Assembly (NCBI GenBank): GCA_902766265.1
Contig: CACXCY010000168.1
Coordinates: forward strand, 1-8,220
Direction: 5' to 3'
DNA length: 8,220 bases
Source of the DNA: an uncultured Bacteroidota bacterium
GTDB taxonomy: Bacteria > Bacteroidota > Bacteroidia > Bacteroidales > P3
The position numbers and the translations under genes were made by a program. Each line of letters opens with the position of its first letter. Position 1 is the stretch's first letter. Positions 6,431 to 8,220 of the stretch are shown in pieces. The notes beneath the pieces were generated by a model. The model saw nothing but the letters and a program-made list of their open reading frames with translations, was not told the origin of the DNA and did no database searches.

Positions 6431-7031
6431 CGCTGGTCACTTGTTTGCGCAGCTCCATGCCGCCGGTTACCTCAAATATTCTGCGCACTTCGTTCAGGTC
6501 CTCTTCGGGGATGTTGCGCAGTGCGCCGGCGCCCTGGCCGTGGTAGTTGGCGCCCAGCTTGGGGGCCACGTCTTCGATGTGCTCGCGGTACCATTCCCAC
6601 ACGGGGCCCTGTTCGGGGTGGTAGCCGGGGTCCACGCGGTCGGGGTGGACGCAGTAGCCGATTTCGAGGATGTTGCGGCCGATGGTGTTCATGAGTTGTG
6701 TCTGCTGGCGGCCTTTCTCGCTGTCTTTGTAGTAGCCCAGCTCTTGCGAGGCCTTGCGGAGCACGCTGATGAGCTCGCCGGGCACGTTGCCGCGCGGGCA
6801 GCGTGTCTTGCACGACATGCACTGGCCGCAGTACCAGATGGTGTCTTTGCGCAGCAGCCGTTCTATCTCGTTTTCGTAGCCGCGTTGCACGGCGTCGCAG
6901 ATGCGGCGCGGGTCGTAGTCGTAGAATTCGGCGGCGGGGCATACGGCGGTGCACATGCCGCAGTTCATGCAGGCCTTGAGCGACTCTTCGAAGCGCACGT
7001 CCTGTCTCAGGTATTCCAATAGGTTGCCCAT
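6423..7031 (-). CDS. HdrC-like 2x[4Fe-4S] ferredoxin subunit
   Basis: This 202-residue cytoplasmic protein is close to the normal length of HdrC. Two iron-sulfur motifs are visible: Cys21/24/27/31 (CMNCGMCTAVCP) and Cys68/71/74/78 (CGQCMSCKTRCP), with a helical linker between them including the DPRRICDAVQRG segment. The remaining 120 residues are a charged C-terminal region without cysteine clusters (only Cys127), likely for subunit contact. In Hdr complexes such a subunit links the HdrA flavin to the CCG active site. The ATG at 7031 is chosen because it directly precedes the conserved N-terminus; the frame stays open far upstream only as a shadow of the VOC gene. It starts 17 bp after the VOC stop and overlaps the next ferredoxin gene by 8 bp. 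Confidence 0.87.
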   Translation of the reverse strand: MGNLLEYLRQDVRFEESLKACMNCGMCTAVCPAAEFYDYDPRRICDAVQRGYENEIERLLRKDTIWYCGQCMSCKTRCPRGNVPGELISVLRKASQELGYYKDSEKGRQQTQLMNTIGRNILEIGYCVHPDRVDPGYHPEQGPVWEWYREHIEDVAPKLGANYHGQGAGALRNIPEEDLNEVRRIFEVTGGMELRKQVTSDE

Positions 7032-7048
7032 AGCTTGTGGTGTGGGGG

Positions 7049-8146
7049 TTAGAGTTTCACCTTGTTCATGCCCATGAGGCGGAAGAAGAGCCGGGGGAAT
7101 GGCTTCTCGCGGTTGCGGGTGAGCATGTCGATGTAGATGTGGGGGCGTTTGAGGACGGTGATTTTGTGGGCTTCGACGAGTTCGATGAGGGTGCCGTCGG
7201 GGTCTTCGATGTAGGTGAAGTGTCCGCTGGCCTCGCCCATGTCGAAGTGGCCGGCGTCCTTGCAGCTGTCCACGGTGAAGGGGAATCCGAGGGCGTTGCA
7301 TTTCTGCTCGAGGGCGCGCATGTTGGTGACGTCGAAGCAGAGCTGGATGAACCCGGGGTCGCCCCAGAAGCGGCCTTCGTATATCTTGCGGGGCTGGCGG
7401 TCGAGGGCCTGGAGCAGCTCGATGGTGCTGGGGCCGAAGAGGGGGGCGAAGGCGCCGCGGCGGGGACGGCTGTGGCTGAGCATGACGCGGCGGAAACGGC
7501 CGTTGCCACCCTTGATGTCGCTGAGGTCGTCGAAGGTGCCGGTGCGGTCGTACACCACGGTGTCGTAGCCGAGGATGTCGCGGTAGATGGGCAGGGCCTT
7601 GTCGATGTCGGTGGAGCCCATCATGGCTCCGGTCACGCCGCCGCCCAGGCGGTGCTCGTCGATGAAGACGTAGTCGTCCTCCACCACCTGGAAGTAGTTG
7701 CCCCAGGGGTCGAGCACGGTGAAGCTCTTGCGGCCGTCGGGCGAGGTGTGGAGGGTGCCCACGCGTCCGCCGGCTTTCTTGCCGTCGTCCTGCACGATTC
7801 TGGCGGCGAGCTGGCGCCGGTAGGCGTCGGCGTTGCGGGTCTTGAGCTTGGCGGCGAAGATGCCGAGGTCGGCGGCCTCGATTTCGAAGCCGAGGGGCTG
7901 GGGTTTGCGCTGGGAGTATTGCCATATCTCGAAGCCGCCGCCGCCCTGGAGGTTGACGGCGATGCAGGCGTGGCGTTTCTGGGGCACGTTGCCGGTGTAG
8001 GGCAGCATCTTGGCCGCCACGGTGTCGTCCTCGAGGATGCGCACGTCCATGCCGAACATGGCGATGTACCATTTCCAGGCCTCCTCGAACTGTTCGCAGC
8101 CCACGCCGACTTGCTGTATGCCAGAGATAATGTAGTTGTTCTCCAT
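7049..8146 (-). CDS. Tandem-domain VOC (glyoxalase/dioxygenase-fold) protein
   Basis: This 365-residue protein consists of two vicinal-oxygen-chelate domains (about 8-157 and 170-326). Each shows the family pattern of an early aliphatic strand, a 'W/IY...FG/LGY' helix end, and a closing strand in a DPxG context (LDPWGNYFQVVED and EDPDGTLIELVEA). VOC enzymes act as lyases, epimerases or dioxygenases around a metal held by His/Glu. The second domain keeps the terminal Glu (IELVE), but the usual strand-1 His is not apparent in either domain (QQVGVGC, TGAMMGS, FIQLCFDV), so metal binding and reaction are uncertain. A basic tail of about 38 residues follows. It is the first gene behind the only promoter seen, and the ferredoxin subunit starts 17 bp later. 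It could act on the substrate or product of the redox complex, but that is inference. Local GC is visibly high, about 78% in 7441-7500. Confidence 0.78.
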   Translation of the reverse strand: MENNYIISGIQQVGVGCEQFEEAWKWYIAMFGMDVRILEDDTVAAKMLPYTGNVPQKRHACIAVNLQGGGGFEIWQYSQRKPQPLGFEIEAADLGIFAAKLKTRNADAYRRQLAARIVQDDGKKAGGRVGTLHTSPDGRKSFTVLDPWGNYFQVVEDDYVFIDEHRLGGGVTGAMMGSTDIDKALPIYRDILGYDTVVYDRTGTFDDLSDIKGGNGRFRRVMLSHSRPRRGAFAPLFGPSTIELLQALDRQPRKIYEGRFWGDPGFIQLCFDVTNMRALEQKCNALGFPFTVDSCKDAGHFDMGEASGHFTYIEDPDGTLIELVEAHKITVLKRPHIYIDMLTRNREKPFPRLFFRLMGMNKVKL

Positions 8147-8173
8147 GGTGTTGTTGTGCTTTTAAGTTCGGTG

Positions 8174-8181
8174 CAAAGGTA
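8174..8181 (-). promoter_or_regulatory. Bacteroidales-type promoter -7 box
   Basis: Read on the minus strand, 8181-8174 is TACCTTTG in the context GCGTACCTTTGCACC, an excellent match to the Bacteroidota primary-sigma -7 consensus TAnnTTTG. It sits 27 bp before the ATG of the VOC gene, predicting a short leader of roughly 15-20 bases. I see no clear TTTG -33 element at the expected distance, where there is an AT-rich run instead. No comparable box was seen in the small gaps further down, so it probably drives all nine genes. Confidence 0.75.
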
Positions 8182-8220
8182 CGCAAAAAAAAGCGTATGG
8201 CGCGTTTTTTATGATTTCGG

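Noticed and set aside
4775..6694. Long plus-strand open frame of 639 codons antisense to the membrane and ferredoxin subunits
   Set aside because: The translation is low-complexity (Ala/Val/Gly/His/Glu rich) with no motifs, and the minus strand there encodes clear iron-sulfur proteins. It is a shadow caused by GC-rich codon bias.
6423..8186. 587-codon minus-strand frame that would extend the first HdrC-like protein upstream
   Set aside because: The upstream part is an Arg/Pro/His-rich shadow of the VOC gene in another frame. The ATG at 7031 directly precedes the conserved ferredoxin region.

Overview
The window reads as one long minus-strand operon from a member of the Bacteroidales (Bacteroidota). 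The lineage call rests on a TAnnTTTG-type -7 promoter box with the common 'TACCTTTGCA' context just upstream of the first gene, the absence of Shine-Dalgarno sequences before the starts, and the character of the proteins. An Illumina P5 adapter remnant followed by ten A's sits inside one gene. This shows that the sequence is a short-read assembly (possibly a metagenome bin) with a local error at 1923-1954.

Layout in transcription order, from high to low coordinates: promoter (8174-8181); a two-domain VOC/glyoxalase-fold protein (8146-7049); two small dicluster ferredoxin subunits of HdrC type (7031-6423 and 6430-6092); a 600-residue membrane protein joining a cytochrome-b-like HdrE/NarI domain to two [4Fe-4S] sites and two complete CCG domains (6058-4256); a signal-peptide-bearing protein that looks like a small outer-membrane beta-barrel (4259-3555); an HdrB-like protein with one intact and one degenerate CCG domain (3543-2488); a short HdrA-like FAD protein (2441-1371); then two housekeeping-type genes, a YbaK-family aminoacyl-tRNA deacylase (1368-883) and a uracil/hypoxanthine-DNA-glycosylase-superfamily protein (883-305). 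Gaps are at most 46 bp, and several gene pairs overlap by 1, 4 or 8 bp. Positions 1-304 are AT-rich at the left end. They hold the probable tail of a convergent plus-strand gene and a hairpin, and otherwise nothing recognisable.

The five Hdr-like proteins together carry the parts of a heterodisulfide-reductase-type electron-transfer complex: an FAD protein (A), CCG protein (B), ferredoxin subunits (C) and a membrane b-haem/CCG subunit (E-D). The organism is not expected to use coenzymes M and B, so the substrate is unknown. The FAD subunit lacks ferredoxin domains, as in QmoA, and the membrane subunit resembles HdrE-HdrD or EtfD-type fusions. I infer a membrane-bound complex exchanging electrons between a cytoplasmic thiol/disulfide or other two-electron carrier and menaquinone. 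The beta-barrel and VOC genes inside the same operon are not explained by known Hdr, Qmo or Dsr complexes and are the most original part of the locus.
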